Below are positions 1 through 13,426 of a stretch of DNA of 64,000 bases, piece by piece. The DNA lies in assembly GCA_013398955.1 (NCBI GenBank), contig VWPU01018961.1, positions 62,001 through 126,000 on the forward strand, given 5' to 3'. Positions within the stretch are counted from its first letter, which is position 1, and each line of letters begins with the position of its first letter. The notes beneath the pieces are model-generated. The model ran no database searches, was not told where the DNA came from, and saw only the letters and a list, made by a program, of their open reading frames with translations. The position numbers were made by a program, and so were the translations under genes. This DNA comes from Callaeas wilsoni (Eukaryota; Chordata; Aves; Passeriformes; Callaeidae).

Positions 1-95
1 CTTTGTCAATCATTTTGTTAATGACAAGGAAGAGATATTGAGGTAAAGACCATAAGAAACAGAACTGGGAGGTTAAACCTTCCCTGGTAAGTAGT

Positions 96-530
96 TGTCA
101 TGGTTTGGGAAAGGTATTCTCCAATTTAGTACTCCCGCTAAAATAATGTGCCACTCACTCCTTGCTTCCACATCCCCTGCAGCACTCTGGAGAGGGAATT
201 GGAGGCAAAACATCACAGGCTGAGATAAGAACAACTTACTGGAAACAGTAATGAGATAAGAAAATGAACAGTAACAGCAACAATGCTAATGACAGAGCAT
301 TGACAAGAAAGAAATAACTCACACAAAAACTCCCTGACAGCACACAATACCAGCTGCTCCCTCTCTCACCTTTACTCAGCCAGACCAGAACCCCTTTTCC
401 TCAGAGAAGAGCCTCTTCCCTTCCTGCCTCTGGCAATGACATGAGTGTTACAGAATAACCTCCAGGTCCTGGCCATGCTGCCTCCTGGATACTGAAAAGA
501 ATTAATCCTGTCCTGACAGGAACCAGGACA
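96..530. mobile_element. Solo LTR, ERVL-like, older copy
   Basis: This 435-bp block begins TGTCA and ends GGACA, the TG...CA ends of a retroviral LTR. It is flanked by GTAGT (91-95) and GTAGC (531-535), a 5-bp target duplication with one mismatch. It shares ordered blocks with the copy at 57205-57588: 'ggtattctcca', 'gagataagaacaa', 'actggaaacag', 'cctggccatgc' and the closing 'aggaaccaggaca'. No gag, pol or env remnant lies on either side, so it is a solo LTR left by recombination between the two LTRs of a provirus. A 5-bp duplication is usual for ERVL-class elements. The family name is not certain; the sequence resembles LTRs I know from songbirds. Confidence 0.85.
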
Positions 531-639
531 GTAGCTGTCCTCTTTCTGGAATTTGGCAATACTGTGATTTCCTGAGCAGGTTACAACTGGGCCATTTTGT
601 TTAGCAGAATTTAATGGCTCTATTCAGCACGAATTCGCA

Positions 640-880
640 TCTTTCATCTTTGAACTTATTTGTATTTTTGGCCTCTTCAACATCCCATGGAAAGGAGTTC
701 CATGCTTTAATTATGAATTGTGTGAAAAAGTACTTCCTTTTTGCCTAACTCTGCAGTCTAACATTCTTATTTAGTGTTTCCTAATTCTTGCCTTATGAAA
801 AATAGTGAAATACCACACCTTTCAAAACTTCTAGACCTCTTTTGAATCCTTCCCTTTCTGGGTGATCACAGCTCTTCCAC
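640..880 (-). mobile_element. Ancient CR1-like LINE fragment, antisense
   Basis: The stretch around 'ggagttccatgctttaat' and 'gtgtgaaaaagtacttcc' (about 695-740), followed by 'cctaattcttgccttatga' (780-798), matches the antisense of the 3' untranslated/terminal region of old CR1 elements seen in turtles, crocodiles and birds. It is heavily diverged and its ends are approximate. It lies about 110 bp after the solo LTR. No coding potential remains. Identification rests on remembered consensus motifs. Confidence 0.7.
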
Positions 881-3786
881 TCCATCGCTTTTCTTGACCT
901 GGAAGACAAATCCATTTACGCAGCAATGCTCAACAAACCGTACTGCAACCAGAGCAAGCTGGTAGCATTCTGGCTGAGCAGGCTGTCGGACCTTGTCATG
1001 GCAATAAGGAACGTGGCTGGGGTGGATGTGTTATTTAGTAAGCTTTTCTCTGAGAATCTAAAATGCCATTGTCCATCACCATTTCTCTCCATGAAGGAAG
1101 GTTCACATAGGCAGTATTTTACATTCAGAGTACGGAGTGAACTTTGGTCCATGGAAATGACTTCAACTTTAACTTCATGCTACAGTGTGGGGGGGAAACT
1201 GAGCATTACCTTTACCTCATTTCTTTAACATGTTACCAAAGTCTAAGACAAGGAAGACAACCTCTAAAAAACAGAGTAAAATTCCATTCTCATTTGTACT
1301 TAAATAATATATTTTTGATGTCTACAAAATTACAAACTCCTAGTCAGCACCTAATTTGGTGTCTGGGGGAGGGGGAGATTCTTCCCTTTTTATTCTGGGC
1401 AAACGTTCCTGGTAAGTCACTATTTTAGCTTTGACTGTTTGGAATTACCATGGCAGTTCATTTATTTAGGCTTGAAATGATTTTCTATAAGCAGTATTTG
1501 TCTCTGAATTTACATGACATTTCTGGCATCAGCTTCACAATCACACCATAAAAGTGGTTTATTTCCAGAACTTTCACTCTCCCTGTCAACACACAGCTGG
1601 AATGGAAGAGAAGGCAGACAAATACAGCCTGTTTTTGGCCTTTGAGAGAAATGCATTAATCACTAAGCCCGATATGAAAAGGTACAACTGACTTAACCAC
1701 TTTCTCTGCTACAGACCATCTTTCACTTATACTACTGATGCCTCTGAAATATGTTCTTGGGGAAAAGGGTGAAATTGTCAACAAGCACAAATCTCGAAGC
1801 CATTTCTTTCTGGTTGCAAAAACCCCTGGGCTGAGTAATTATCAACTGTGTTTATCATCAATTTTAAAGAAAGCTGCACTAAAATATGGATGCAGAAACT
1901 AACTGTGTTCCTGGAACTAATTGTAGCACTACTCAGAGTTGAGAGACAGGCGGCCACAAGCCAAGTTTTAGGAACTTTCTTCTGTGATACTAAAAATGGA
2001 GAAACCCAGAAGAGCAGCAGCATCAGCTTATTTCACTGCAAAATACATGGGTATGACATCTCACTGATGTAGAATGCAGAAAGAGAAAGGAGGAGATATG
2101 GAGATCATGAAACAAAATCTAGTACAAAGAGCAGAGATATGGAAGAAACGTGAACAAGAATATGTGTGAATGGGAAATGCTGCTGTTGTCAGAAGCTTAG
2201 GCACAGTATCTGTGGAAATTGGCTGAATGAATTTGAGAATACCAATCTAGCAAAGAGGAAAAATCCAATGTTGTGGCAAGAACATGTACTGACTATAACA
2301 AAGCTGATGAGCTTGATACTTGACACAGAAAATGGGAAACAGGGATGTGGGTAAATTTAAGGGTGCTGCAGAATCATCAGAAATTCTACAAGAAAGGAAG
2401 TAAGAGGGGAGGTAGTTCTTAGAAAAAAGAATTGGAAAAGAGAAATCAGAAAAGAAGAACACCCTAGATTTCTCAGAAAATCTGACTGGCAGTAACCTGT
2501 AGCTGCTTGAAAGTAGACGATGATGATGAACCAGGGAAGAGGCACGACAAACCTAAGGCAGTCTTCAGTGCAGCCATACAAATACCTACATACTCATGCA
2601 GAATGAAAATATTTCCTAAGCGTAAACTAGAGTTGTTTTCATATTTAAATTCTGTAGACAGAGAAGGTAATCTTTATATGAAAAAAATATAAAATTAAAG
2701 ACCTAGGTATTCAATCTGCCAAAATAATTTGAAGTTTCATCAACTTCAAAACAAATATATATGGCAAAGAATAAAATCATACCCTTCTGTGCTACTTTCT
2801 CTATACAAATTTGCCTTGGATTGTAGCCAAAATATCATTCATAGGAATCAGATCAATGCATCACAAGTGAATTCAGAAATATATGGTCATACACAGATGG
2901 CAAAAAGATTTCTTTCAACCCACATCAGTAAATGAGGACTTGAGATCCCTGTTTTGTGAACATGTAAGAACTAAATGCACTGCCTGAGTGATAAAATGCT
3001 TCATCCTATCACCTGCATTTTCGCCTGTGTAATGCACCAACATCCCTTCCACCACTTCACTTAGCCATCATTCCATCAGCTGGTTCTCAAGGAGACCTTA
3101 AGAACTAGGCTGGGCAGTCAAGGTGTAAACAGGAGTACAGTGCTGGGTATCACTCATACTTTACACTACCTTCTCAAACACGCCCCTTAAGGATCCCAGC
3201 ACGTGCTGAACAGAAAGGAGGACAAGACGGACCTCATGTGTCTGCAGAAGAATAAAATCCCTCTAGGACTTTCTGAAGATATGTCGGCAGGAAGACACAT
3301 TCCTTCTCTAATAGAGAAACTAGTCATAACAAAAGACATTTAAAGCTTCTCTAAATTCAGTTTAGGAAATGGGACTCAGTTTTCATTATTTCTAGGAGAA
3401 GCTTACCTGCCAATGAAATTAATGCCATTACAGGTCCAAATATGAGTGCAAAACCTCTGTATGCTGCAAGAAGTTGACATTTCAGCATCTTGTTTACTTG
3501 CTATCATCTTTTCTGCCTCATTCAATGACAGATCATTTCTAAATGATGGAGATGCAAAATTACATTGAACAAATAGGCTCTTCAAAACCTTCATGCTACT
3601 CTGTTTCCCACCATATTATTTAAGCCTTGAAGTAATTAAGGATTATGCCATATTACAATTCAATTTTGAACCAATTGAGTGGCATCTAGGACATTGTTTC
3701 CTGTTAGTTATAGATTGACTGTTCTGAAATAGTGCATTAGGATCTCAGTGGATAAATGGAGAAGAGCAGGGCAATGAAACAATTAG
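881..3786. other. No gene recognised; unique AT-rich sequence
   Basis: Open frames here are at most about 100 codons, overlap on both strands and show no domain. The 2380-2470 part is purine-rich. I see no repeat family, promoter or RNA gene that I can support. Confidence 0.6.
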
Positions 3787-3787
3787 C

Positions 3788-3803
3788 TGTTGTTGTTGTT
3801 GTT
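3788..3803. repeat. (TGT)n microsatellite
   Basis: About five tandem TGT units, immediately upstream of a CR1 3' end. Short enough to be length-variable between individuals, but otherwise unremarkable. Confidence 0.9.
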
Positions 3804-3819
3804 ACTAATCTTTTTGATG

Positions 3820-3923
3820 TGGTGCTTAGGGACATGGGTTTAGTGGTGGACTTGGCAGTGCTGTGTAGATGTCTGGGCTCCATCCTAAGGGTCTTTACCA
3901 ACCTAAATGATTGTATGGTTCTT
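3820..3923 (+). mobile_element. CR1 LINE 3' end
   Basis: The motif 'tttagtggtggacttggcag' at 3839-3858 and the ending 'accaacctaaatgattgtat' at 3898-3917 are the standard 3' terminus of avian CR1 elements in sense orientation. The copy is 5'-truncated, as most CR1 insertions are, and moderately diverged. A 133-codon frame on the opposite strand (3895-4296) overlaps its end and is most likely a chance frame. Confidence 0.92.
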
Positions 3924-6900
3924 CAATGTTGTGAACAGCTCCAAGCCTTTGGCCAAAATACACTGAATACCTATTAATGGCATAGGCAGCTGAGGCCACC
4001 ATGAAGGGCAGCACGGATGCTCTGTTGTTGAGCAGACACACTCCAGCACGGTTAATGGCAACCAACTCCAGCACGGCTAAGGACGGGCTGGCAGGAAAGC
4101 ATTGCCCTCGGCTGCAGCACATGTCATATCCTGAGATATCAGGAAACAAAACAAATTCTGCAACGCCTATTCCAATTAAATTTGCCTTCCAATTAAGAAC
4201 GTGGTGATATACAATGAAGATCCTTTTCAGAGGAATTTGTTTCCAGCTCTCTGCTTGATTTTCAGTAGAAAAGATGCCTTTGTCAAACAAATGCATGTGT
4301 TTCCAGATTATCCCACCTTGTTCTGTGTTATTTCTTTACGTTGTATAAAAGTGCAGAAACTTTTCAAGTTTCTACAGAGCTATGTCTATCTCATTACAAA
4401 GTCCCTCTGTGTCACTCAGAGATGTGCAGTACCTGACTTTCTGTTCCTGTGGCTGAGTTCCGCGTCTCTTCACTCTGTCACAAACAATGAAGTTGACATT
4501 TCCTTCAACTGAGAAGAGCAAAGTACCTTTAATGTATATTTAAGATTGCCAGTCACATTGATTGACACAGTGGGCTGTCAGAAGCATTAACTTACACGTT
4601 AAAAGGTGTACATTTATTCTGTTTGTTTAATCTCCAGTGAGACAAGTACCACAGAACATGAATCATTTATGCTTGTAAGGACCTTGCAAATCAATAGAAA
4701 CCTTCTGTGATCTGCTGCTTTGAGCTGGGTGAGTTCATAAAGCTGTACTCAGTCTAAATCCACTATGGACATTATTTAGAGGCTACCTTACCCAGTCATA
4801 GAGCATTAATAAAATCAAGAAGGAGACGTTTTCCTGGGCATCTGAAGAAACATTGCCTGCCACTCTTTCTATAGGGTTTCTTTACTTCTTCAGAAATATC
4901 ACACTGGAAGAACTTCAGGGAACATCCTACTAGCACTGGAAATATTTTAATAACATATTATTATCAGAGCTCTTCAACAAGTATCACAGACTGCATGTAC
5001 TTTGTCCCTTTGCTACAACAATTTTTTTTTAAAGAAAAAAACCTGTCAGATTTGAGGAAAAGAACAATTTCTTTAGCTGAAATAAAAACACAGTAGCCTG
5101 TGAGATGTGATTCTGCACTTGACTTGTAAGTACACTGCAGCACTGAGTACAATAGCTAGAAAGGGTGAAAAGTCCAACCATTCTCTAGAGTCATTAGGTG
5201 CTTAGGCTGCAGCAATGGATGAACTAATTAAATAAAAGTGAATTAGACTGGAGCCCTTCTTGGAAAAATACTTGGCTAATGACTTTGATGAGAAAATGTC
5301 AACATACATTTTCAAAGTGTTTCCAGATTATACAGTAAGGTACTAATAGAAAATCCTATTCCCTTGAGAAATTTCTAGACCAGTTCTCAGGGCAAAGACA
5401 GCAAACAAGACTCCATTGTTGTGACTTCCAAGTTCAGAACAAAGCTTGGGTGCGTGTATTTTCAGATTTTGCACTTTTTTTGGTACGATTTTTAAAAGAT
5501 AATATACAAACATTAGTACTCACTCATAGCACCCAATTCTGATTATGCAGTCTTTTTCCTAATTAATGCATACAACTAGGCAACATGAGAAGATAAGCTT
5601 ATGAAAAGGGTCATGAGGATGCAAGATTTCAGTAAAACTCTACCTGGATTTGCTGGAATGGTTCTTTTTGCAGGATCCTCTCTTCCATTTGCAGCATGCA
5701 TGATCAAAGTATGGGAGCTGTATTATCTTTAGCCCTCTAAACTAAACAGCACACACTTTCTCTCAGTAAGATCTTAGATTCTAATTTATTCCCACACATT
5801 AAAGGAAAAAAATAAGTATTGTGTGCAAACACTGTGTGTGTATGTATGTGTGGGAGGTATTTTGCAATGTAGATGCAGCTGTTGCTTTGTGAGCTGCAGC
5901 TAGTAAAACTAGAATTATGAGCTGAAGGTGTCCACTTTCAGGTTATCCTTGTGGCATTATGAGGCCCCCGTACATTTTTTATCTCACTATCAAAAAATAT
6001 CTTCGAAGCCTTCTGAAAATTACTTTTGGCTTTGTCTGAATGTCATTTCCATGCAAGATGAAGAGTTATTCTGGTGGCTGCAGTGGAAACCCGGATACTG
6101 CTACCTTGCTGTATGGCATCCATAATAGACGGAAACACTTTTCTTAAGTTTGAGGTTTTTCCTTTAAAAATGCAGGAACCTGTCCTCCTTTCTCTATTTA
6201 AAAAAAAATTAAGGCTGTAAAAAGCATTTAAAAGGAAAGAACCCCAATTGTCAATTTACTTCAGTTAAAACAAAAAATCTCCACACGCTTTTGTGAGTCT
6301 ATATCTGAGAAAAAATCTAACTTCACAACCTCCTGACTTTCTCCCACTGAACCTCTGCCTGGTTTATCAGGTAAGTGACAGTGCTGAGGATTAACTATCA
6401 TTTGGTTCCTGCTGCTCTCATGGAGTTGCTGGGTTATGCCTCCTAATTAAGGGACAGATTGTTACTTTGCTTCATAAAGATGCAAATATGTGCCAATAGG
6501 GATTTCAAGATGAGAAACATTAGATTTACAAATGGCTCAAACATATTTTTTTAAGTGGGTTATGAATTTCTATTTGTTACTTTCTCAGGGCTCAAGTACG
6601 AACTCAATGAGAATTGTGTTTTAACATATAAATAACAAAATAATACAAGTAATTTGGAAATCTACATTCCAGGCATTAAAAATTGGGAAAATCAGACTAG
6701 AGTATGCTCAGATTTGGAGAAAAGGATTATTTATCATCTGTGAAGATTATGCCTCTTGAACTTTAGAAGGATTCTGCTTTGATTCATATTTTACAAATTA
6801 ATTGACATAATATAAGGGTATCCTGTAGCTCTTAAGTAGTTAGTAAACTATAAACTGTATATAAAACATCCACATTCTCAAAGAGCTCTCAAGCACACAG

Positions 6901-7009
6901 AAACAAAGGAACAAGTGGCTGAAATGATTAATTTTGACAAAATGTGAGACCATGACCCCCTACCAGACAAAGTTCTCGTTCCTGTTTAAGGCTGATCGTA
7001 TCTTAGTTG
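3924..7009. other. No gene recognised; unique AT-rich sequence
   Basis: Only short frames occur. A (GT)n-like run lies at 5833-5852 ('tgtgtgtgtatgtatgtgtg'). Nothing else is recognisable on either strand. Confidence 0.6.
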
Positions 7010-7075
7010 GGCACAGGATATCCTGAGTTAGAAGGGACCCATGAGGATCATCCAAGTCCGGCTCCAAGAAGTATA
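7010..7075 (-). mobile_element. CR1 LINE 3' end, antisense fragment
   Basis: 'cacaggatatcctgagttag' followed by 'aagggacccatgaggatcat' (about 7012-7051) is the reverse complement of the CR1 3' end. The match fades after about 7075, so the left part of the element is either truncated or too diverged to call; it could extend to about 7140. Confidence 0.85.
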
Positions 7076-10000
7076 ATCATACAACTACAAGGCATATAAA
7101 TGCTAAACTTCAGACACTGTCAAGCACTCATGACATTGCAGCAGAGATCCTTTTTTCTGCTCTTCTGCAAGTCTTATTTCAAACAGTGATACTGAAACAT
7201 GAGCAATGGAAGGATGTACAACAAAGCTGGTAAGATCTTATGGGCCCAAACAATAGGTAAAGGGATTATTTGTTTTTGCATGGGGACTTCTTCTTATATG
7301 GAAATATAAAAATGCTACATGGCCACCATTACTCCTAATGCAGTCCCATGTGGCAAATGAAGTGAGTGTGCCTTGCATAAAATACTATTACTAGGTTGTG
7401 CAAATACGACAAAGAACAATATTTACATGCCATTTACAAATTACAGCTATTACGAAGAAGCAATATAAACACTTAGCAGGCACTTTTTCCCTACCAGGAA
7501 CCTATGAGAAATGCTCAGATAAGAGAATTGATTCGAAGTTTACTGCAGTCAAAGAGAGACTTCCCTTGTATTTTATTGGGCTTTGGATCTGCACTTAAAC
7601 CACAAATAGCTTTGCAGATGACAATAAGAACATTTTACTAAAGAAACAAGATAATAAATAACGAACTAAAAATTATTAACTTGAAAACTACAAAATGCAT
7701 TTACTTGTTATGGGATGATTTTGTCTATTTTGCAGCATTACTGTGTCCTTCTTCTGTCTCTGGCAAACAAAGGAGACACTGTTGTGCTATATATTTATCA
7801 CACGCAGATTTCTTCATGTCAATAACTAACCAGAAGCCAAATAAGAGTTTACAAATGTAGCATAATTAAAAAGTCTTCAACATGACAAACACAGTGGGAC
7901 CTGTGCAAGGACCACAAATATGATATGTAGGACTTAAAAGCTTTTTACAGCTCTAGTATTAAAAGTCTGGCTCATTAAGAACTAGTAAGCCTATTACTGT
8001 TATTGTCAATTATGACATCAAATATTCACTGAATTCACTTTTCCCAATGTAATATAACTCCAGGCCTGCTGCTACTGTGTTATTACAACTAATATTTGCA
8101 GTAGAAAAATGAAGAAAAGCAAATTCTGTCATATATATGTATGAAGAGCCTTGATCAACAAACACATTTAGAACAGTATGAGTTTGTCAAACAAACTCTT
8201 CAGAAAAGTAGCATCCAACTAATAACGTTGAGTATTTAAGAAAACTCTATTTACATAGAACCTTCTACAAACACCACAGCCTTTTGATTTATTAATTATT
8301 CCGTAACTAGAATATGCAGTCACACTTGGAAGGTTCAAATAGTCTACTGCTAAAAACACACTGTAAAAACTTGGATAGGAAATGTAAGCAAGCCATGTAA
8401 CTTTTTAATAAAATCTCAATTGATGCTGATAATTACATCATCAGGTTTCAACGTATGAGGTTGCAATGTATGCCCATGTGAAATTAAAATTTCAGCAAAC
8501 TATGTGTACAGACACCGTACAAATGGAAACACATTCACTTCCACTATATTGAATGCAATTTCTTTTGTTAAGCAGGAAAGAACCACGTTTACACATTCCA
8601 ATGGGCTGCGTCCTCCAACAGTGTTACAAACAAAAGATACTCCTGAAATTCAACACCAAAATCAAGATAATTATTGCCAGCAGGTGGCCAAGAACTGGAA
8701 AATTCAATTTATCCATATCTTGCAATGAAGTTTAAGAAGTAAGCAAAGTAGTCAGTCCACCCCCTAGGTATGTGATTTCTTTCAGAGGTTTCAGGTAGGT
8801 GTATTTCTGGTGCATTGCTGCCAAAATGACTAAGCCACAACACCAGTGTTGGAATGCCACCTTCTGAAAAATTCCACAGGCCTATTTGTTCTGCATTCAG
8901 ATTCTCAATTTCTTACATTGGTAAGAAGTTTCTTGGCTGACTAGTTACACTTCAGTTAAAGAGGTTCCTAACAATGGGAAAAAGCACAGTGTAGCAATCA
9001 GCTTTAGAAAGAGATTGTCTTAAAAGACAAATAATTTTTACTTGAGACCAGAACAAACCCAACTCAGTTACATTGAGATAATAGATACACAGCTCCACAT
9101 TAATGGAGAGAAAAATAATTTTGTTGAAAGATTCTTTGCCATTTCTTGATCAAGATGAACCACATGGATGATTGTATTAATCAAACAGGGCAGACTGAGA
9201 CATGTCAGGAGACTTAATAAGTTCTGCAGAGTTTTGGTTCCTACTGTTGTGCTAGTTCCTCACGGTTATTGTGATATTCTGGCTCTGCTGTAGTTCACAG
9301 GAGATTTATTACAGAGCTCATTACATTCATTTGATACACTTTAATTAAAATATTAATTAAAGATAACTGTAACAAGGGAACTGGGATATATTGTGTGAGA
9401 TCAGATTCACAGAATGACATGTTGCTTCTCATCTTCAAACATAGACTCTTAAGCAGGGCTGCCACACAAAAGCAGGCTTTTTACTTTATCTCTTGATGAT
9501 AGGGACAACGTACTGGGTTTTTCAAGGTTGTTCTTAAACTGAGAACTGTTTGGGCTTTATGCCTTACTTGTAGTAAATTTCCATTTGTTTTGATTGACAG
9601 TCCTAGAAATTTTCAGGGATGTAAATATCTGAATTATAAATTATGATTCATTAATAGTTATAAAAACCTTTGCGGCAGTAGGCTTTTAGAGCAGAGAATA
9701 TGCAGCTGATGCTTTTACATAACCCTGTCCCTCTAATACAAGCTATTAATCAGTGGGTTCAGAAATATTTTCCCTTCTGAATAAATCTAGCAAACACAGG
9801 CAGCAGACATGCTCAAAAAATTAGAAGTTGTAAAGGTAAATTATGTGCAAATTACAATGTGGCTTCCCTGTGGATTTCACAGTCTTTGGAAGAGATACAA
9901 GTACCAATGCCTGGGCATGTACATACACACACATACACACACATAAACAAAATCAGGCCTTCAAATTACCTGTAGTAGCAATTATTTGGAACATCATAAG

Positions 10001-10528
10001 ATATGGAACTCTTATTCATCTTCTGAAAGCCTAAATACTGACTGAAAGCATATGGTATATTTGAAATATTTACTATCGTGTTCCTTTTGAACTCTAGTCA
10101 TATACTAATGGATGTGCCAGAAGAGTATGAAAGCATAGATGACCTAGAATGCCCACTAGCAAAAGGGTACCTTATTGAATGTGAATTAATGGATAAAATG
10201 TATTGAAAGAGAATTTGACTTGATTAATAGAAGCAGGAATAGACATAATCCAGAATTTTCTCAAAATATTCTGAAAGATAATGGAAACATAAATTATCTG
10301 CACTGTTTTGATAAAGAAGCAAAGGTACTAATTTCTACACTTACTTGAAATCATTTGTTAGTTTGGACCTCCCTGCTACAGAAAACTTGTTAATAGAGGG
10401 ATGTTCCTTCTGTCTTCTTCCTAAATGATATTACTGGCATTTCCATTTCTAGCTGGTGCCTGCTGCTGGCAGTCCTACCACAGCTGTGGGGCTTGGCACT
10501 CTACCAGCCTTACGTGCATCATGCTTGG
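7076..10528. other. No gene recognised; contains a CA-rich run and small palindromes
   Basis: A CA-rich run lies at 9921-9944. An 8-bp perfect inverted repeat with a 3-nt loop is at 8180-8198 (GAGTTTGT/ACAAACTC). Otherwise the sequence is AT-rich and unrecognised, with no credible exon. Confidence 0.55.
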
Positions 10529-10826
10529 AGTCACCAGCTGGCTGGGGTTGGAAGGGACCTCCGGAGATTGCCTGGTCCATAGCCTAACACATGCCATCAT
10601 ACACAGTGACACAGCTATCTATACACGGCGACAAGATCTTCCCCAAGCCTTCTCTTCTCCAGGATGAACAGTCTCCTAACTCTCTCATCCTCTCCATGCA
10701 TGGCAGATCCTCCCAGTCCTTATTCACCTTTGTGGTGCTTCACTGAACTCACGCCATTAACTCCATGTCTTCCTTGCACTGGGGAGCCCAGAACTGGATG
10801 CAGCGCTCCAGATGTGGCTTCACAGC
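10529..10826 (-). mobile_element. CR1 LINE 3' portion, antisense, about 300 bp
   Basis: It begins with 'tcaccagctggctggggttg' at 10531-10550 and 'gaagggacct', the antisense CR1 terminus. It runs through to 'agcccagaactggatgcagc' (10785-10804) and 'ctccagatgtggcttcac', a well-known internal CR1 motif. This is the longest recent CR1 piece in the window. Two rightward open frames (80 and 95 codons) are readings of this antisense repeat and are not genes. Confidence 0.95.
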
Positions 10827-13401
10827 ATGGATTGTTAATAAACTGTGAATCTCTAATGACCTCAGTAGAATATGTCATTAAGGACTATGAATTAAGAAGG
10901 CCTACAAAGTTTTTGTTAGATCAAATCAAGAATGATTCAAAGGTAGGCTAACAATTTAACTTAGCAAGCATGCATCAAAAACAAGTTCTAGTGAACGTAT
11001 AGTTTGAATTCCCCAAAAAGAATAGAAGTGCTTTTGATCTGAAGTAAATATAAAAGATAAAATCTGCATCACTGAAAAAAATTTTACCTCTGAAAAAGTT
11101 CCATACTTCATTAGCTCATTTTAACATATAAAAATTTAGATATCAGCCTATGCAACAAATAAGCAGTGCAAATATCCAATCTGGCTTTTGTATGCTTACA
11201 TTGCTGCTTCTCTTCCATTTACTACACTTGACTTTTGTTTCTAATTAAATGACCGAAGCAGTGCCTTTCTCTCTGTGTCACCTTGATTACACAGCAGCTA
11301 GAACAATGGAGATGGCAGAGGGAAACACGCTTAGCTGCAATGAAAGTAAATACATAGGGAGTAAAAACATCAGAAAAAGGGAAAACAATTATTCCCTTCT
11401 TTTCATTCAGGTCTGTTTTTGGGCTTTGCATTTTAAAGGAAAGCTAGACTTTGCTATGATACTATGAAATAATTTAGAAATCTTTGACAAAATGTGGTGT
11501 TAAAAAAGAAAAACCTGCTTTTTCACAATAGAAAAATTCACTGGTCTACAAAAGCATTGGTCTGTTATTTTATTTTGCATACTGATATAGCAGTAGAGTC
11601 AGTTTAGCTGTCAAATAATTCTGTATGTCCGAATTAAGGTGTCCAGTGTTTAATCAGATATCAGATTTCCAGGAATAGGCAATATTGATTTATTCACATA
11701 AAGATATATAATGTCTATTTACATCTTGATACCATACATCTTGGTGCTGGTGGTGGAAAACTTCTTCCTGATCCTGTGGAATACAAATTCATACTTTCAA
11801 ATATGGATATACTACCCTTATCTTTTCCAAACATCACACATGCATTACAGCTTCCTTCTCACTCCTTTCCAGTAGCAAACATGCCTTCAGATACTAATTA
11901 ACTTGGAATTTATACTCTCTTCTGCTAGCTCTCAAGTCCATCCTTCACTTAAAATAAGACTACATTAAAAGGAAAAAAAAAGCTTTTTCACAGTAAGAAC
12001 AACTTCCACATCTTAAGAATAATGAAGTAAATGAAGCAAGAAGAAAACATTCTCTGCACAACTCGAATAGTACAGGGAAGCCCTGTGGCTTTGCAATAGA
12101 TGACTCCTGTGGATTGGTCTTTTAACAAATTGTGGTCATTTGACACTCGTATTCAAATTAAGAGAGTGTTCCCAAATAGGTATGGGAAATGCTAATTTGG
12201 CATGGCTATGATGCATACAGAAAACCAGAGGTAGAAAGATGTTATTATTACATCTGATTTTTGTAAGTTATTTATACTATATTCTTGAAAATCAGCACTT
12301 AAACTTCCTATATGTTGTACTAGAAGAAGATATTATGGATCGGTGACTTTTTTCTTGTAGTATTGAACCTATGCCTAGTGCCGTTTGTTTTTACAAGAGT
12401 TATTCTCAGTTCATTCATGTAAAAATTCCCATTTGCATTCTAAATTATTTTCTGCTGTAAGTAACAAATTCATTTATAAAGACTTAATAAGGAGATCTCT
12501 AAGTAGGTCTGGAAGGCTAGAAGGCTAGCCTAGTTAATCATAATACTGACTTGAATATCTATACATTTTAAATTATGGTATTTTTATATTGCTATAAATC
12601 TTCCTACAGATAGCTTCATACAATTTTTAGAAAACCTCACATTTTAGGGGAGAAAATCCTTTCAAAGTATTATCATGAAATGAAAGGAGCATGTAATTTT
12701 TCCCTTATTTAAAACAAAGAGAATTAAGATTGTGGCCTGTGATTTTCTACGTGTAGGTATTAAGGGTCTGTATCGAAGGATCGAGTAGGGGTCAAAACCT
12801 ACTGAGTTTGTACTAAGGTGACTCTGAGTTATAAGCCCACTTTAGTTTTCCTGTGCTCACGCCTGCCATTTAATTTATCGGTTCTTTTCTCCGCCCTCTT
12901 TTCAGTGAGTGTTAATCTCTGAGATTACTCAGCAAATGATGTTCTTCAACAGATCACCCTAACTCACTAGTACAGGACCTGTCACATCAGGAAAAAAACC
13001 AAAAAACCTCTCAACATCACTAAGTAGACAGTGCTGATAAAAAGCAGCGACGCACGCTGGCACATCCGACATTCAGCCACCCGTGTGATGGGCCGAGCAG
13101 CTCCCAGGAGCAGCCAGGGAGGGCAAACAAAGGCCACCAATGGCACCGTTTGGTGATCTTGGTGACTCGCCACCCGCACCGTGAGGCACAGCCAGGCAGA
13201 CCATGCATCGAGAAATGGTCTGAAGGCAGCAAAATCAGGCAGAACACTTGATTCACAGTCAGCTCTCAGGAGAAGACATAGCTTCTGTAGAAGACACAGA
13301 CAAACAGGTCTGTAGACTAAACTTCCATCAGGCAGAAGTACAACCAGAACTTCACTATGAAATGAAATTGTGGAAACTGATCTGCTGTTTCTTTTTAGCA
13401 A

Positions 13402-13426
13402 CATATATACATGTATATATATATTT
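13402..13426. repeat. (TA)n-rich low-complexity run
   Basis: 'catatatacatgtatatata' and neighbours form an alternating purine-pyrimidine tract. Confidence 0.85.

Noticed and set aside
3895..4296. 133-codon leftward open frame
   Set aside because: Its C-terminal end lies in the 3' end of a CR1 element; the rest has no recognisable domain.
10425..10951. Two rightward frames of 80 and 95 codons
   Set aside because: They are readings of an antisense CR1 LINE end.
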